From Polytrichum commune (lineage: Eukaryota; Streptophyta; Polytrichopsida; Polytrichales; Polytrichaceae), in assembly GCA_950295325.1 (NCBI GenBank), contig OX485808.1, positions 20,418,527 through 20,482,526 of the forward strand: 64,000 nt of DNA, written 5' to 3'. The translations under genes were made by a program, and so were the position numbers. Positions within the stretch are counted from its first letter, which is position 1. Every line of letters begins with the position of its first letter. Below are positions 23,345 to 34,380 of the stretch, one piece after another. The notes beneath the pieces are model-generated. The model ran no database searches. It saw nothing but the letters and a program-made list of their open reading frames with translations, and was not told where the DNA came from.

Positions 23345-25640
23345 TCTTTGATCACAAGCATCCACGAACCGGTCATCTACCAATTGCATAGCCATGACCT
23401 CCTTGTCGCACACTCACGACACCAATGTCTTCCTCAACCACCCTTTGTCCACGCCCTTGTGCAGAACAACGGCGAAGGTTGTCTTTGGCAAATTCAATCT
23501 GCTCTAGTGAAATAGTAATCTTAAGGGGCTCAAAATCTTCATGTGCGGGTAAAGGCCAAGTTGCCAAGATGCAATCGATTGGTTACCAGTCGGGAATGGA
23601 GTATTTCGAATCACGTTTCCACTTGAAGTTGGTGTTTGAGTCCCAACCGTTTCATTTCTTTTTTTATATCTCTAGCATTTGAAGTGGGAGTGAATCATTG
23701 TACAAGAATTTAATGGGGATGCTCCCCAGTGACGTTCAAGTTAGGTGGACACAAAGTACGGCACACCCAAATGGGTCTATCAATATTTTGTTATTGGGGA
23801 TGAAGTATAAAGAAATGTCCCTTGTGCACATTCTCAACAATGCGAAAAGCAGGTGCAAGACGAAGGTTTGAGGGCCCCACATATTGGTGTTCTTTGCGAA
23901 GTTTGCCAGTATGCAAGAAATGATGTTTGTTTACTTCGATTTTATAGCACGGCGAGAATCCCTCTCTGACTGGCAATCCCGCAATGTATACATATGTGAG
24001 GGGTGCATCTAATGCCTCCTTCACCCCGGTCCAAAATTGTAAAGGATGTTCGTGTGAACCTTTATATGCTCTGGTTATGTCATGGTCGCATTTTGATTGC
24101 TAGTAGTCAATAAACTCTTGCAAACCGACAACCACATCTTCTAGTTTGGCCATATCTCAAGGTGTTATAGAAAAATGGTCCCTTGTGGGAAGAACCGGCT
24201 CCCACTTTATATCCGATTTCCACATTAGTATGCCATCTTTGGGCAAGCATTCATCATGCGTATTGAATACTCTGTAATGCATAACATGCCAACCATCATC
24301 CCGGACAATGAATTTGAATTGTTGGGCTTTCATATGCCTAATGAGTTTGTCCTGACCATCAAGAATGTATTCATTAACAAAGACCCTCCAATCTAGGAGT
24401 TCCTCTATCATATTTGGAATGATAGGGACCTTCTCCATGTCCATGTAAGATTTCATTAGCAAGGGGATAGTGGGGTAATCATGTTCACCCAAGTCCATAC
24501 TCCATCTACCAAATGTAGTGTCGATGTCGTCATAGGTATGACCAACTATAAGACACATGGACCTTGGTGAATATCCATTTGGCTATGAGCATGGACCAAA
24601 ATGCCTTCACGAACCTACATTTGTTGTCATTCCAACAATTATCAAGCTGAACATGCAAAACGGGTGGAAGAGGAATAAACGGGATGGGCTCCATGGGTGA
24701 AGCTTGTAATCCTTGCAAACATATATCACTCCCATAAAGAACAACACAATAATGAGGTGATTGTTTGGCACCATGGAAAAACTCGCGAGATGAAGACGAT
24801 GGGGGTTGTTTAAATCGCGAAAGAGTCTCACGAATGAGTCTATAGCATGGTTGCAATCGCCATGATACAAATCCAATGCATAATGAGCATATCTTTCATC
24901 TCCATGTCCATGAGCCGTCATTATTGTTATCAAAAGTGGTAGTTTCGTAAACATAACAATGTTTTTATTCTTGCAAGCGAAGCAAAAAGCGGCAATTTTG
25001 CCATGGTCCATCTTGTCGTGAATGATGGTCAATACCTTTAGGGGATGTTCAATAGAGAGAGCCATCATGCATCGGTAAGCATTACGAGCGGATTTTTGTT
25101 GCGTTTGGTGCTTCTCCAACTATTTTGAAAAACCAGTGTAGGCGGCCAAACCTTTAACATGTTGGAGAATAATAACGGCAAGTGAATCACATTTTCCACA
25201 ACGGGCAAAATTATCACCAGCCTTCTTTTATACGTAGTGCTTAAAAAAGAGGTATGTCTTATCTGGCTAAGAGTCAAAACAAAATCTGGTAGCAAACCAC
25301 ATTTCTCATTTACCTAAAAATTGTACCACATGCAACCGCTAGTGAGACACCCCACAAGTGAGAATGTAGTTGGATTGTCATCATTATAATGGAAACACAT
25401 TTCCAACGGACCAAGTGAAACTTTAACAATGTCAACGACTCCGCAGACTTGGTTGATTGTAACTAAAAAATTCTTCCATTTTGTTCCGTGAGGCAAGAAC
25501 ATCTTGACTACTCGAGTGCCGTTCGGCAACGTGCAAGCCTTATGAGGCATCATGTTTGCTTTGTCCTCAAGTAAGGTGATAAGAGTGGCAGCCACTTGTT
25601 GAGTGGACACATGATTCCGTTTGGTGTTCAAATTCTCATG
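23345..25640 (-). pseudogene. Decayed DUF7869-like gene (uncharacterised, transposon-associated)
   Basis: Seven overlapping minus-strand pieces in changing frames (25631-25314, 25295-25065, 25119-24607, 24856-24530, 24558-24157, 24024-23791, 23567-23373) form one long degraded protein of about 750 residues. The most diagnostic block is VLHVQLDNCWNDNKCRFV then SLVGHTYDDIDTTFGRWS (24655-24500), an Asp-Asn/His-Asp pattern I associate with the uncharacterised eukaryotic DUF7869 family. Other blocks include CFACKNKN (about 24965) and VRDDGWHVMHYRVFN. Families like this often travel with transposons and have an RNase H-like look, but that is inference. Frameshifts and stops (for example 24154-24156) make it non-functional. 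No terminal repeats were found. Confidence 0.55.
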
Positions 25641-26338
25641 GTCTCATAGACGTATACCGCACTTAAATTCCTGATGGTTTCTATAGAATGTTGTTTTTTA
25701 GATCACAAATATGTACATCAATGCTATGACGCATATATCACGTCCATTCAACACACCATGCACTACATGGAACGACAACCCATCCGGTGAGAACATCGTA
25801 TATATCCTTGGTATGGGAGATCCGGATCCAACCTTGAGATCATGGTGGACTCCTTGGAAGAATGGGCGACAAAATTGGGTTATAGTGTGCTATGGAGGCT
25901 TATATAGTCAGGTCTAATTGATTTGGTGGGAAAATTGTGTAATCCCCTACTGCAAATTTGCGGGTTCCTTCTTTCGGTATGGTTTTTTAACCCTGGATGC
26001 TTCTTACAAAGGAACGAGATGTGTTTTTGGTGTCCATAGGTGGGTATTTACATATATTTATAGTCAAATATATAGTAAAATATCTAGTGATTGCATTAAA
26101 AAAATTTGATTCTACGTTGTGTGGACACTTTTGGAAGATTTTAATGGTTTTTGGACATCCTCATATGTTATGTGGAAGCAATTTTTTCTTGGTCATCTCA
26201 TGAATTTGACAATCTTATTCTTATATATATATCCATTTTTGCTTGAACAATTCAAAGAGATCATTGTATTAAAATGAAAGCTTTGTATACATTATTTCTA
26301 GAATTGTGTAAATTTTGGCCAATTGAATACCACCACTG
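25641..26338. other. AT-rich intergenic DNA, nothing recognised
   Basis: Short overlapping ORFs only. It ends at the TSD of the old LTR. Confidence 0.55.
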
Positions 26339-26407
26339 TGGTCTATGAGCCCAAAATGGGGTCTCACATGTGCCCTTATGTTTTTAAAGTTACAAAGTTT
26401 AGGATTT

Positions 26408-26883
26408 TGTGAGCCCAAAATGGTGCTCATATGTGTTCTTAAGTCTTTTGAGACCATTAGAAGTGATGTTTTAATGTTTATTAATTATTTACAAAAATAT
26501 AAAAAGAGTGAAGCTTGAAGGAGTTATGTTTAAGCATTAGGCTTGTGTGGAGTGGATTGATTAAAAGATTAGTAGTGTGAGAAAACTCCTTAGTTGGGGA
26601 GCGTAGTAGGTGGAGAACCAAGGGTAGTTCCTTGAGTTAAAAGTTTGAATTAGGATCTAGGTTGTTCGTTTGAAGGACAAAGGCTTAGAAGATAAGATGA
26701 GAGCCTACAAAGTAGGGGAGGATTACGAAGGCTTATCTTGAGGGTGCTCACCTACTCCCTCTCAACTTACTATATAAGCCCTCATTCTTCCCTCTCTCTT
26801 CCTCTTTCCTTCGTGCTCCTTGGCACCCCACGTGTTATAAGTGTGGGTGTGTGGGAAGCAAGATAGAAGCACGTGTGTGTGCA
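26408..26883 (+). repeat. Left arm of the 476-bp inverted repeat
   Basis: Pairs with 27761-28236. Includes the LTR promoter region. Confidence 0.9.
26771..26777 (+). promoter_or_regulatory. LTR TATA box (left arm)
   Basis: CTTACTATATAAGCC, with TATATAA conserved in the same place in the opposite arm and in the LTR at 53296-55218. Its conservation and position about 360 bp into the LTR support a U3 promoter. Confidence 0.6.
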
Positions 26884-27589
26884 TGACTTTAAGGTGAAGA
26901 ACCAAGACTAGTTGGCCTTTAAGTAGGCTTGACCTCTTGTTAGGAGTAGTGTAGTTTGGAAGTATTTAGAATTTAATTTATAGTCTTCAAATTGTAGTGC
27001 TTGGATTTATATTATCCACACCTATAATTATTTAGACTTGCAAAGTTATGTTTGTGAAACATTGGAGCATTCAGTTTTGTTGGACTTACAAAGTTATATT
27101 ATTGAAGTAGGTGAGCTTGTGTGTGTGTGGAGTAAGAGAGAGGCACGTAGGTGTGCGAGGTTATAAGGTGAAGATTCAAGATCAATTAGTCTTGAAGATT
27201 AGCCTTACATTATTAGATGTGGTTTAGACTCAAGGCATTCATGAAGAAGTGTCTAGTTCTAGCATCTAGATTTTTAGTATTAAAATTATAGTATTGGAAT
27301 TATAGTATTTGAATTTATAGTATTCATTCTTATAGTTTTTAGACTTATGATGTTTAGATTTATAGTGTTGGATTTACATTGGATAGGAGCACTTGATGGT
27401 GGTTTAGTATTTGGGGGGCTTAAGGCCGAAGGTTGCTGGAATTGGTATTAAGTTGGGCTCAAGGCCGGTATAAGCCTAGGTTAGCTAGGTAGCTTTTAAT
27501 TAGTTAGGCTAAGCCTTTGCATGATTGCAATCAATCAATCAAGGCCTAGCAACTTAGTTCGTCCTGAAGTTCCTCACCCTTGATTTATG

Positions 27590-27675
27590 TCACCCAAAGT
27601 TCTTCATCCTTGATTTATGTCATCCAAAGTTCCTCATCTTTGATTTCATCCTAGTCCGAGTGCGGAATTTTGGAC
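27590..27675. repeat. Short tandem repeat, about 28-bp unit x3
   Basis: Three copies of (A)AGTTC(C/T)TCA(C/T)C(C/T)TTGATTT with ATGTCA(C/T)CCA linkers in the spacer of the tail-to-tail unit. Confidence 0.8.
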
Positions 27676-27760
27676 TAACACATAATTACCCCATTGCACC
27701 CATTGTCCTAGCCTCCTTTGTCTCGCCATCTTTCATTACGGGGTCCTCCACCCTCTCCAT

Positions 27761-28236
27761 TGCACACACACGTGCTCCTATCTTGCTTCCCATACACCCA
27801 CACTTATAACACGTGGGGTGCCAAGGAGCACGAAGGAAAGAGGAAGAGAGAGGGAAGAATGAAGGCTTATATAGTAAGTTGAGAGGGAGTAGGTGAGCAC
27901 CCTCAAGATAAGCCTTCGTAATCCTCCCCTACTTTGTAGGCTCTCATCTTATCTTCTAAGCCTTTGTCCTTCAAACGAACAACCTAGATCCTAATTCAAA
28001 CTTTTAACTCAAGGAACTACCCTTGGTTCTCCACCTACTACGCTCCCCAACTAAGGAGCTTTCTCACACTACTAATCTTCTAATCAATCCACTCCACACA
28101 AGCCTAATGCTTAAACATAACTCCTTCAAGCTTCAGTCTTTTTATATTTTTGTGAATAATCAATAAATATTAAAACATCACTTCTAATGGTCTCAAAAGA
28201 CTTAAGAACACATGTGAACACCATTTTGGTCTTACA
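27761..28236 (-). repeat. Right arm of the 476-bp inverted repeat
   Basis: Complement of 26408-26883. Confidence 0.9.
27867..27873 (-). promoter_or_regulatory. LTR TATA box (right arm)
   Basis: TATATAA on the minus strand, mirror image of the box at 26771-26777. The two promoters would fire toward each other. Confidence 0.55.
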
Positions 28237-29729
28237 GATTTAGATTTGAGTTAAATTTATTAAAAACATAAAAAGAGTGTTGTGATAGTTTTATCGTGTG
28301 TTGAGTATTAAGCCGGTGGATGAGTAATTACTACATGGTTGTTAGGTGAATTAGTTTTAGAATTTAGCGATGAGGATTAAAAATGATTTAGGCTTAGGAA
28401 GGGGGCTGGGGTTAACTGTTCATTTAGGGGTTACTTGGTGTTCGTTTTAGGGGTCCAAGGATTATTCCCTAGAAAATCATGGGAGTCAGAGGAATGGCTG
28501 GTTGAACTCGGTGGCAGCCGACTTAGGAGCTCTCTCAACTAACACACTGGAGCATGCGGAGGCGGAGCCTGGCCGCACGCCTCCGAGGGGAGAGCGAAGA
28601 AGGTGAGTGAGGCTGGAATTGCAGCAATGCAGCTGCTAGGTAGATGGAACAAAGAGAAACGAAGGATTGACCGAACATTTGCATTTGGGTATGAGGCGGA
28701 GAAGCCTTGGCTGGGCCGAACCAATAGCGGCGGCAAGGTGCGAGGTGATTTCAAAGACCGAAACAATTCGGGAGAGGCCAGTGGAATCGAGAGGCAACAA
28801 GGTCAACTATGCAATCTCTTTTCAGTGGGAGGATAAGCTTATAGGATTGATTGTGGCTGAAATTCTGGACTTCAAGGAGATTATTGCATTGCCGAATCCA
28901 GACAGTGTGATCTCAACGAGCTCAAAGTGTGAGGCTGGAAAGGGGGATCGCATACCTTCAAGATTCAATTTTTGCAGACTGGATCTTAGGCCGGTAGCTG
29001 GAAAAGAACTCCAGTAAGAATTGTTACTAAGGAGGGAGGTTGAAAGAGATTCGAAGGAAGGTTGCCTACTGAGATAGGGTCGAGGAATGTGAAGGCTCGG
29101 CGAGGAGAGACCGGTGACGGGGCCAGCAGGGTGCTGGTTATCAGCCAGCTGGGGGCTTGCTGGAGTGAACCCAGACTTACGGGTTATGAAGGGTTGGCGA
29201 TGGGCTGTGACGGCTTGGCTTAATAATCTAACAACGTGTAATTTGAAGAAGGTGGAGCCGACTGAAAGTATTTATTTACCCTTAAGCCGAAGGGGTTAGG
29301 GTTGGTTACTAAGGGGTGTGGAAGATTTAGCAAATGTTAGAGGGTATTGGCGGGAAAATTAGATTAATTAGTGAAATTAGTTAGGATTAGCTGGTGAGTG
29401 GCATTAGGGGAATAAGGGAAGTGGGATGGCTTAGCCTTCACACTGTGTTGGGTTCTTTCAGAGAAGTGTGGTAGTTTAGTGGTCACAAGGTGTGAGAGTG
29501 TTTGTAAACACTGAGTACCTTGTGATCTATCAATAAAAAGAGTATGATTTATGAATTGTAGTAGAGTTGTAACAAGTGTGACTTAAGGAGACTAAATCGA
29601 ACACACAATTTAAGAGTATATTGGCCTTGGGCCCTCACTTGGACTAGGACGCAATCAAAGGTGGGGGTTTTGGGCTGATATGGTCCTCTAGCAAGTTCTT
29701 GTCATGAGTGAAAATATATACCTATGATC

Positions 29730-29995
29730 ATGGTACCTTTTGGAGTACACTGAGCACATTTTTTGGGCATCATACCATGCTATGGAAGCATATACCACGT
29801 GGTGCTATTTCTTTTTTCCCATGTTGGATTGATGAGATGTACGTCGGAATGTGGTCCTTTTGAGTGTGGTAGCTTTTGGACTACACCAAGAACATTAGAC
29901 ACTCTTGAGAATCATACCATACTATTGAAATGCATATTATGTGATACTATTCATTTTTTTCCATGTTGGATGGTATGCTGGAATCCGGTAATTCT
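29730..29995. repeat. Imperfect direct duplication, about 140-bp unit x2
   Basis: The first unit at about 29735-29860 and the second at about 29868-29990 share CTTTTGGA(G/C)TACAC, CATCATACCAT(G/A)CTAT, TTTTCCATGTTGGAT and a T-rich tract in the same order. Confidence 0.7.
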
Positions 29996-30155
29996 ATGTC
30001 TCCATTAGGGCCCCCAATTGTCATGTCTATATGGTGTACTATGTTCTTTGATCCTCATGTAAACCACATACCAGGTGTTGATCCGATAATTTAAGAAAAA
30101 TAACCAAATATAACTTTGGGTAACTACGAATTGTAATATTATGCACGAAACTAAT

Positions 30156-30320
30156 TGGGACAATCAGTATAGTCTAGAATAAAGGCGCCCATAACCAATC
30201 ACTTAAGTGATTATGCGCCAAATCTAAAAAAATTAACGTGGTGCACGTTTTTCCAATTAGGGAGATAGCAATTAGGAATACAATAAAGTTTTGAGTAATT
30301 TTATTCCTTAAATTATCATT
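30156..30320. repeat. Dispersed repeat, copy 1 (partner at 50545-50705)
   Basis: GAATAAAGGCGCCCATAACC, ATCACTTAAG, TTATGCGCCA and TTTTATTCCTTAAATT recur in order at 50545-50705. It contains a near palindrome around CTTAAG (GGCGC to GCGCC, 30183-30219). Family unknown. Confidence 0.65.
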
Positions 30321-30321
30321 T

Positions 30322-30612
30322 CTAATGTAACTGCCATGGTGTCTCCTTGCCACCATGTAGCCATCTTATTGTAGCAACCAAACCCCAGTGTGCTATAGGT
30401 TTTGTGTGGGTCTTTACAATGTGCATACAGATGGTCCCCACTGATTTGAACGGTTTGCAATCACAAATAATACAAAGCACATTGTGGGCTGGGTGTTTGA
30501 ACTGTCTGTAGAATTCGGGAGGCATATTAAAGTGGGCCGTAAGTTTTTGCTCATGTGACTTCCCACTGGAGTTAGATGAGTAGTCCGAATCATGCTCGTG
30601 GTCTTCATCCAC
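30322..30612 (-). pseudogene. Short zinc-finger-like coding fragment, unassigned
   Basis: A 96-codon minus-strand frame contains VLCIICDCKPFKSVGTICMH then IVKTHTKPIA, a C-x2-C ... H-x3/4-H arrangement like BED or C2H2 fingers found at the start of hAT-type proteins. It opens with an acidic Ser-rich leader. No continuation was found on either side, although 30615-30839 (minus) is also open. It could be a fragment of a transposon protein or chance. Confidence 0.3.
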
Positions 30613-30839
30613 ATCTAGTTATTCCAGAAGGTCAAAAATCCACTTGCAGTGTGCACGGTTGGACATGAGAGGCTCTGATCGATCAAGGGTTGCGTGGGAG
30701 CTCCCATCGCAACAATGACATGCACACATGAGTAGGACGTTTGTCCTTCACCTACATTTGTACCTACCTGCACTTGAACAATTATGAAACAATAACGTGT
30801 GTGCCAATTAATGACTTGTGCGAGAAATATAAAACACAT

Positions 30840-31670
30840 TTACCAAAAATTGGATTGCGCTTATGAATCCATTTACCTTATATCAATAATTAAAACATAC
30901 TTTGGTGATGCTGGGTTATTTGACTCCCTTCCTCTAGCAATGTTTTTGGCCAATTCCTCCAAGACTTGCGTTGATTTGTCTTTCATTTGCATGGCCAACC
31001 ATTGTGCCTTAGATTTCTCTCTTCATTTGATGGTGCCTTGTGATTTCCACTCCCCCCGCCGCCCGCCCGCCCGCCATTGGCTACCTTGATAAGATATCAT
31101 TGGTCAACTATGAAGTTGTAGTCTCAAAAAACTTTCATTACCAATTAACTTGGTTTGATATCATACTATGACACCATCCAATGCAAAAATTAACAAACAA
31201 CGACAAGGCTAAACAATAGAATTTTACCTCAAGCTTGGAGGCAGGGTATATTTTCAATATACACAATACTGATCATGCAGTGAAGGTTAAAGACCAAATT
31301 TCATCTCATGCGAATAGCAAATACATTCAATGGAGCAGGTGGTTATCACATAATCAGGACCACATTAATTATGTAAGGGTGGAGCAAAGGAGTTAGAGGG
31401 AGTACGAGGCGTTTGGTCGGCCAAAGGTTGCGGAAGGCTAGGTTCATCATGTGGGGTGTGAAAGGTTGTTATTTTGATAGGAAATAAAATATTCAGGGTA
31501 AAACACGTACTTTACTAGTCAACTATTTTCTCAAGATCAATTATGGTTCACTTGATATATTTTGAGCATTCAATCCAATTTCTTTTCAACACACATTGTC
31601 GGCTTCATGTCCATTCTTGAAGCCATTCACCTCTTCTCGTGGAATCTGAATATTACACTTGCATATGAGA
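30840..31670. other. Intergenic DNA, nothing recognised
   Basis: Contains a short GC-rich CCCGCC tract at about 31050-31075. No gene was identified. Confidence 0.5.
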
Positions 31671-31679
31671 TGATTAATA

Positions 31680-32230
31680 AATAGAAATTGGTAGTGCCCA
31701 TAGCCACTTTCCTCGTAATTTTTGGAGCATACATATGAATATCTAAAACTTGCTAAAAATCATCCAAGGTGGTTGTCAGTTTCAAATCACGTTGGTAGTT
31801 GTTTTCCTCATACTTTTTAGAACACGTATGGAATATTATTCCTCATTATCAAAGAAAATATTCTCAAGCTTATTGAATGGTCATGTATTCCCCCTTGCCC
31901 CCCACTTTTCCCCCCCCCCCCCCCCCCCCATCATGTTGAATCTTGAACTTAGAATGGTTAACACATTTGGGACACATACTCCAATCTCTTTAAAACAAAT
32001 ACATTACTGGTGCCTGTACTTACGTGCACACCTAACCACATACCACTCAAAATTGAATGAGAAAGATACTCAAGTAAGGTCCCCATACTTTAGTGCGTTG
32101 CCACCCCACGTCAACCTCCTAGCCCCTCCCGGCCCCTCTAAGACCCTCTTGAACTCAACATTAATATTTTTATATGCTAGTAACCAATATTTGGGTGTGT
32201 TAAATCTTGTATTATTTATGTTGAATTGAA
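31680..32230 (+). repeat. Old dispersed repeat, copy 1 (partner 51140-51650, minus)
   Basis: TAGCCACTTTCCTCGTAATT, GAATGGTCATGTA, ATGTTGAATCTTGAAC(TTA)GAATG and ACACATTTGGGAC correspond in order to the reverse strand of 51650-51140. A 159-codon ORF here shares no frame with the other copy, so this is a non-coding repeat. A run of C at about 31911-31930 interrupts it. Confidence 0.55.
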
Positions 32231-32810
32231 GAAGAATCGTGGTGCTCCGAAGTACAATTTATACATATAAATTGTAACAAAATTAAGGACCCTTTTAACA
32301 CAAGAGCTTACAATTTTCAAGGGTTTGGAATTCGAATTTGTCAATGAGATATCATCCAAAGTACAAATCATTGAGAGCTTGACCAATTTTCAAACTCTTC
32401 ATAGTTTGATTATGTACAAAATTTTAGTGTCAAAGCGAGATATCACGAGGAGATTGTTACTAAACAAAAGTGTGTTAACACATGAAGGTCATGCCACAAA
32501 ATTGCAAAACATAATAATTAAGGTGCTTTTGATTACCTACAATACTTGAAGGTTGCTTTAAGATATGAAGAAGTACAATGGTACTTGATGACTCTATAAT
32601 GATAAGAATCAAATCATGGTTATCTAGAAGTATGTCTCAATGTAGAAACAACCAATAACTTCCTTATGTAATGAAACTCATTGTATTGTGGCCATACTTG
32701 TAGACTCGTTCAATGCACGAACTCCGTACAACTAAATGGTAGGTTCATTAAGGATATGAGCTACGGGCTAAAGACCAACCGTTAAAGTGGATTTTAAAGA
32801 CATACCAAAA

Positions 32811-32950
32811 GTACTTGAAGTCCATTGGTTTGAGGCCCAACAAAACATACTTTACAACAAGCCAAACAATGCTTGAAGTCCATTGGATCAGAACCTAACA
32901 ACTTCTTGACAAAGCAAAACAATGTTCGAAGCACATTGGCGTTGGTCCGA
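32811..32950. repeat. Degenerate ~57-bp tandem repeat, about 2.5 units
   Basis: Units begin (A)CTTGAAGTCCATTGG or TTCGAAGCACATTGG and contain GCC(C)AAC(A)A..CAAAACA(A)T. Confidence 0.65.
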
Positions 32951-33232
32951 TCTCTTTGAAACACATGTCATTTTGGTGTTCATTTTAAGGATGAATGAAT
33001 GTGATTATGCAAGTAGAAGAATCACATTCTTTAGATATTTTTCTATTGTAGACACTTTTCATATGATATGAGACAATCATTAGTATGAGGTTCTTAGCAT
33101 TGAACCCAAATCGTGGTTGTACTCAGTTGTCACTTTATTGACAAACTAATACATTGAATAATTAATTCAATACCTCGATAAGTAAGGAACTTCATGCTCA
33201 TTATTTACTAAGCATCAAAAAGCCCATATTGG

Positions 33233-33295
33233 AACTCCACAAGCAAACTCTAATATATATATATAGATATATAAATATAAATTGCTTGTGGAGTT
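33233..33295. repeat. Small hairpin, perfect 14-bp arms
   Basis: AACTCCACAAGCAA at 33233-33246 and its complement at 33282-33295, with an AT-only loop of 35 bases. Confidence 0.75.
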
Positions 33296-33299
33296 TAAT

Positions 33300-34372
33300 A
33301 TTTTGTTTTTAGAAATAATACTTTAATTACTATCTATAAATATAAGAAATATTAGGATTGGAATTAGAAACAAGATGTGATAAACTTATAAACTATTTTA
33401 TTATTTTTGGCCCAAAATCACTAATTAATATAATATTTTATAGAAACTAATTATAATTTGCCTACAAAGGAAAAAATTAGATTATAAGTTTAACACAAAG
33501 AAAAATATTAGAAAGAACTATATTTTTTAAAATTAAAGGATAGTAATAATTTCATTTTTCCTTTAAAATATTATTCAAAATTATGAAATAAATAAGCAAT
33601 AGATCATTTGATCAACGGTAAGATTTATCGAGGTTGAAAGAAATTTGAATTGTAAATAAATAAATAAAAACAAATACGTTAGGACCTCCAAAGATCCAGG
33701 ATCGAGAAAATATTAAAGTTGCAAAGTAATAGATGTTTCAATGAAACTTTGATGTTCCTTAAGTACGATTGTTTCATACGGAGGACAAAGAAGGGATGTA
33801 GTATCTTTTCGTTTATTCTTAGTTCACTACATTTCTGTTGCATTAAAAATATTTTTGTAAGATTTAGTCATTGTCGATATTTAATATGTAATCATTTATT
33901 TTATTTTTTATTTAGTAGTGTCTAAATATATTTGTCAAAATGGATCTTACATTGTCGAGGCGAATCGGCTAAGTCAAAAGGCGTTTTTGATAGTCAATGT
34001 CATTCGCTCGACTTGATTAATCGATTTGGTACTTAATCGCTTCAAATTATTTGAATATCCTAGATTCTTATCATTATCAACTGATCATTGATTATCTTTA
34101 GATTAGTCAATCCTAAAATAATCATCTAATTTTTTTTTAGGATTTTATTTACTAAGCTAATTTGTAAATCTAAAGGTCTTTGACTTACGCAATCTATTAC
34201 TATCTACGATAAAGTAAATTGATTAATTGACAAGTGGGGTTTTTTTAATAAATTAAAATTAAAACCACACTACATGTCAAAAAACTAGTGTATCGATTGA
34301 GATATATTTCATTTGTGTATAAGTTTTTGCGTATCAAATGTCAAAAACTAACAAAATTTTGTCAGAATTACA
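33300..34372. other. Very AT-rich stretch, nothing recognised
   Basis: No gene; short ORFs only. Confidence 0.6.
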
Positions 34373-34380
34373 TATTGCTT

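Larger units (their letters stand above)
26408..28236. mobile_element. Tail-to-tail LTR unit with 476-bp terminal inverted arms
   Basis: Two copies of the LTR's 5' (U3-like) part lie in opposite orientation with their 5' ends outward. Arms at 26408-26883 and 27761-28236 are both 476 bp and about 95 percent identical by eye. The outer ends are TGTGAGCCC and its counterpart GGTCTTACA. The whole unit is flanked by one perfect 5-bp TSD GATTT (26403-26407 and 28237-28241). The 877-bp spacer continues LTR sequence from the left arm up to about 27420. On the minus strand near 27690-27600 it also contains the LTR 3' landmark CTCGGACTAGGATGAAATCA. It inserted into the older LTR 26344-29680. Confidence 0.8.
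26344..29680 (+). mobile_element. Old solo LTR, split by a nested insertion
   Basis: The outer LTR consists of 26344-26407 plus 28242-29680 (about 1.5 kb without the insert). Its ends TATGAGCCCAAAATGG and GTGGGGGTTTTGGGCTGATA are decayed forms of TGTGAGCCCAAAA... and ...GTGGGGGGTTTGGCCTCACA seen at 53296-55218. It is flanked by the perfect 5-bp TSD TGGTC (26339-26343 and 29681-29685). A polyadenylation-like CAATAAAAAG lies at about 29530. The GC-rich middle (28540-29300) has ORFs up to 116 aa that I cannot assign. No internal retrotransposon genes are present, so this is a solo LTR or a short non-autonomous element. Confidence 0.8.

Noticed and set aside
28603-29017. ORFs of 77-116 aa in a GC-rich block
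   Set aside because: They lie inside the TSD-bounded old LTR and show no domain; GC-rich sequence lowers stop frequency.
31750-32229. 159-codon ORF
   Set aside because: It covers a dispersed non-coding repeat and a poly(C) run; the related copy at 51140-51650 does not keep the frame.
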